DNA from: Mesorhizobium hawassense
GTDB taxonomy: Bacteria; Pseudomonadota; Alphaproteobacteria; Rhizobiales; Rhizobiaceae
Length of the DNA stretch: 64,000 bases
Assembly: GCF_003289945.1 (NCBI RefSeq)
Contig: NZ_QMBP01000011.1
Location: 1 to 64,000 of the forward strand
Direction of reading: 5' to 3'
Of this stretch, positions 63,901 through 64,000 are shown piece by piece. The translations under genes and the position numbers were made by a program. Positions within the stretch are counted from its first letter, which is position 1, and every line of letters starts with the position of its first letter. The notes beneath the pieces are model-generated. The model searched no databases. It had not been told where the DNA came from and saw only the letters and a program-made list of their open reading frames with translations.

Positions 63901-64000
63901 AGCTGTTGCCGCGCGACGTTCGCACCATCTCGGAAGAGACGCTCGCCTGGAGCGCTCCGCTGGATCCGTCGCCGGTCTGGCTGAAGGGATTGCTCAGCAA
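60903..64000 (+). CDS. Subtilisin-like serine protease fused to an HExxH zinc peptidase (runs off right edge)
   Basis: The frame is open from an ATG at 60903 (preceded by GGGGGGAGGGG) to the window edge, 1032 residues so far. The S8 domain (about 160-410) has the full triad: D170 in AHLDTGF, H217 in RGHGTGT, S395 in GTSAATP. No signal peptide is seen. A proline-rich linker (about 575-600) follows. The second module (about 680-850) has H789-E790-x-x-H793 (VAHEMSHALLDG) and E816 in FHEAFADI, the gluzincin zinc-binding pattern of thermolysin-type peptidases. Two unrelated active sites in one chain are rare. A strong ribosome site and conserved motifs in both halves argue against a sequencing artefact. 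Expression may depend on the divergent Crp. Confidence 0.88.
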   Translation, partial: MAAAKGLLVKVRGDGAGLSVRGGPPRIGGVEAEPILSLPPGAGGAMPAAAADRGATWLRLASEASESDNPWDHAHDVVAQNPALAAAGAEVLAIEPDILQPWKYKDSGGDRGVAASAAPACTFDEQDPSGGQATVPGRVAWNAAPDFSQFAAARNRVGAKQANITIAHLDTGFDPGHQTLPSGLLTAQQRNFVDDGTGSNNATDHAPAGTLTSNRGHGTGTLGLLAGNKLDGTSPHWPGFADFVGGAPLAKILPVRIADWVVRLTTGTMVQGIDYARQQGAQVLSMSMGGLASQALVDAVNLAYEHGVVMVTAAGNNFTITPSSIVYPARYNRVLAACGVMGDGRAYAGLSLGTMQGNYGPPSKMATALGAYTPNVPWAEIDCRKVVDMDGSGTSAATPQVAAAAALWLAEHWDVVKGYPQPWMRIEAVRKALFAKALKSTAKMNAAETREKIGQGVLRALDALDVLPPAAGSLTKLAPATYTWSWLDLLTGGNSLAAPTPATLRQRMMFALELTQMAQHTAAVEQAIADPDGDPDNVSAAARNRYLEAALDQGNPSKPLKAFLEGLLGRPGASVTAPAPVVSPAPAIRRKPRPLPPPQRRLRIYALDPSVAKRLDSVSVYQATLSVPWDDEPATDKPLLPGPIGEYLEVVDVDPASDRVYDPVDLNDKVLLAQDGLPPSEGNPKFHQQMVYAVAMTTIGHFERALGRRALWAPHYAEAPGRSGDMTVKAHYVPRLRIYPHALRAENAYYSPEKKALLFGYFPATSNEGDVTTPGTTVFSCLSSDIVAHEMSHALLDGLHRRFQEASNPDVPAFHEAFADIVALFQHFTLKELVSFEIGKARGELSAASLLSGIAQQFGEGSGRAGPLREYAGAGMADLDYDKTFEAHDRGSILVFAVYQAFLAITDRRTDDLIQLATGGSGILPAGTLHPSLVERLTDEVAKTARQMLTMCIRALDYCPAVDITFGEYLRALITADRDAYPDDPLHYRLAFLESFRKWKLLPRDVRTISEETLAWSAPLDPSPVWLKGLLS

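Noticed and set aside
1..64000. CRISPR arrays, rRNA or tRNA genes
   Set aside because: No regularly spaced identical repeats, and no tRNA or rRNA signatures were recognised in the window; a covariance-model scan would be needed to exclude diverged tRNAs.

Overview
The window looks like the chromosome of a rhizobial alphaproteobacterium, most likely Mesorhizobium or a close relative. The reasons are the high G+C content, the rhizobial-type TraA/TraC/TraD transfer genes, DUF1194, DUF1289 and DUF3299 neighbours, several class III cyclases, and intergenic palindromes of the rhizobial type. The genus is inferred from gene content and is not proven.

Positions 1 to about 27.7 kb are accessory. The left edge cuts through a class III adenylate cyclase (not intact in the window). 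Next to it is a 1606-residue fusion of a DNA-binding winged helix, a degenerate cyclase domain, a STAND NTPase, a membrane helix and about 15 WD40 repeats. After these come a secreted von Willebrand A protein, a small secreted protein, a large serine recombinase translationally coupled to a RepB-C-terminal-like protein, a short HicB and a glycine-zipper lipoprotein. Positions 11.6-17 kb hold surface polysaccharide genes: two membrane acyltransferases, a Wzx-type flippase and a family 2 glycosyltransferase. At 17-20.5 kb a two-component system faces a small secreted peptide and a glycine-rich secreted protein. At 22.1-27.6 kb is a mobilizable element: traD-traC diverging from traA with a recognisable oriT between them, an AlpA regulator, a tiny Cys4 protein and a tyrosine integrase. 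The element abuts the 5' end of dusA, a known integration target.

Positions 27.7 to about 53 kb read as ordinary chromosome: dusA, a TIGR02281-type protease, DUF1289, cobT, a PleC/PdhS-type kinase, a thermonuclease, a GST, a UDG-like protein, an Lrp regulator, AlkD, a beta-hydroxyacid dehydrogenase, a polar amino-acid ABC transporter with no ATPase gene in the window, the molybdenum cofactor genes mobA, mobB and moaA, a MarR/hydrolase pair with two clear operators, plsY, a rhodanese and a large L,D-transpeptidase. A 139-bp, nearly perfectly symmetric palindrome lies between two convergent genes at 46.2 kb.

Positions 53.2-64 kb hold the most unusual locus. A cyclase-TPR protein is followed by a 1435-residue protein joining a cytochrome P450 to a DyP-type peroxidase through two membrane helices. 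A Crp/Fnr regulator follows on the other strand. Diverging from it is a protein that carries both a subtilisin-like serine protease and an HExxH zinc peptidase domain; it runs off the right edge. A signal-producing cyclase and a cyclic-nucleotide-binding-type regulator flanking a two-haem oxidase and a double protease suggest one regulated system, but that link is inferred from position only.
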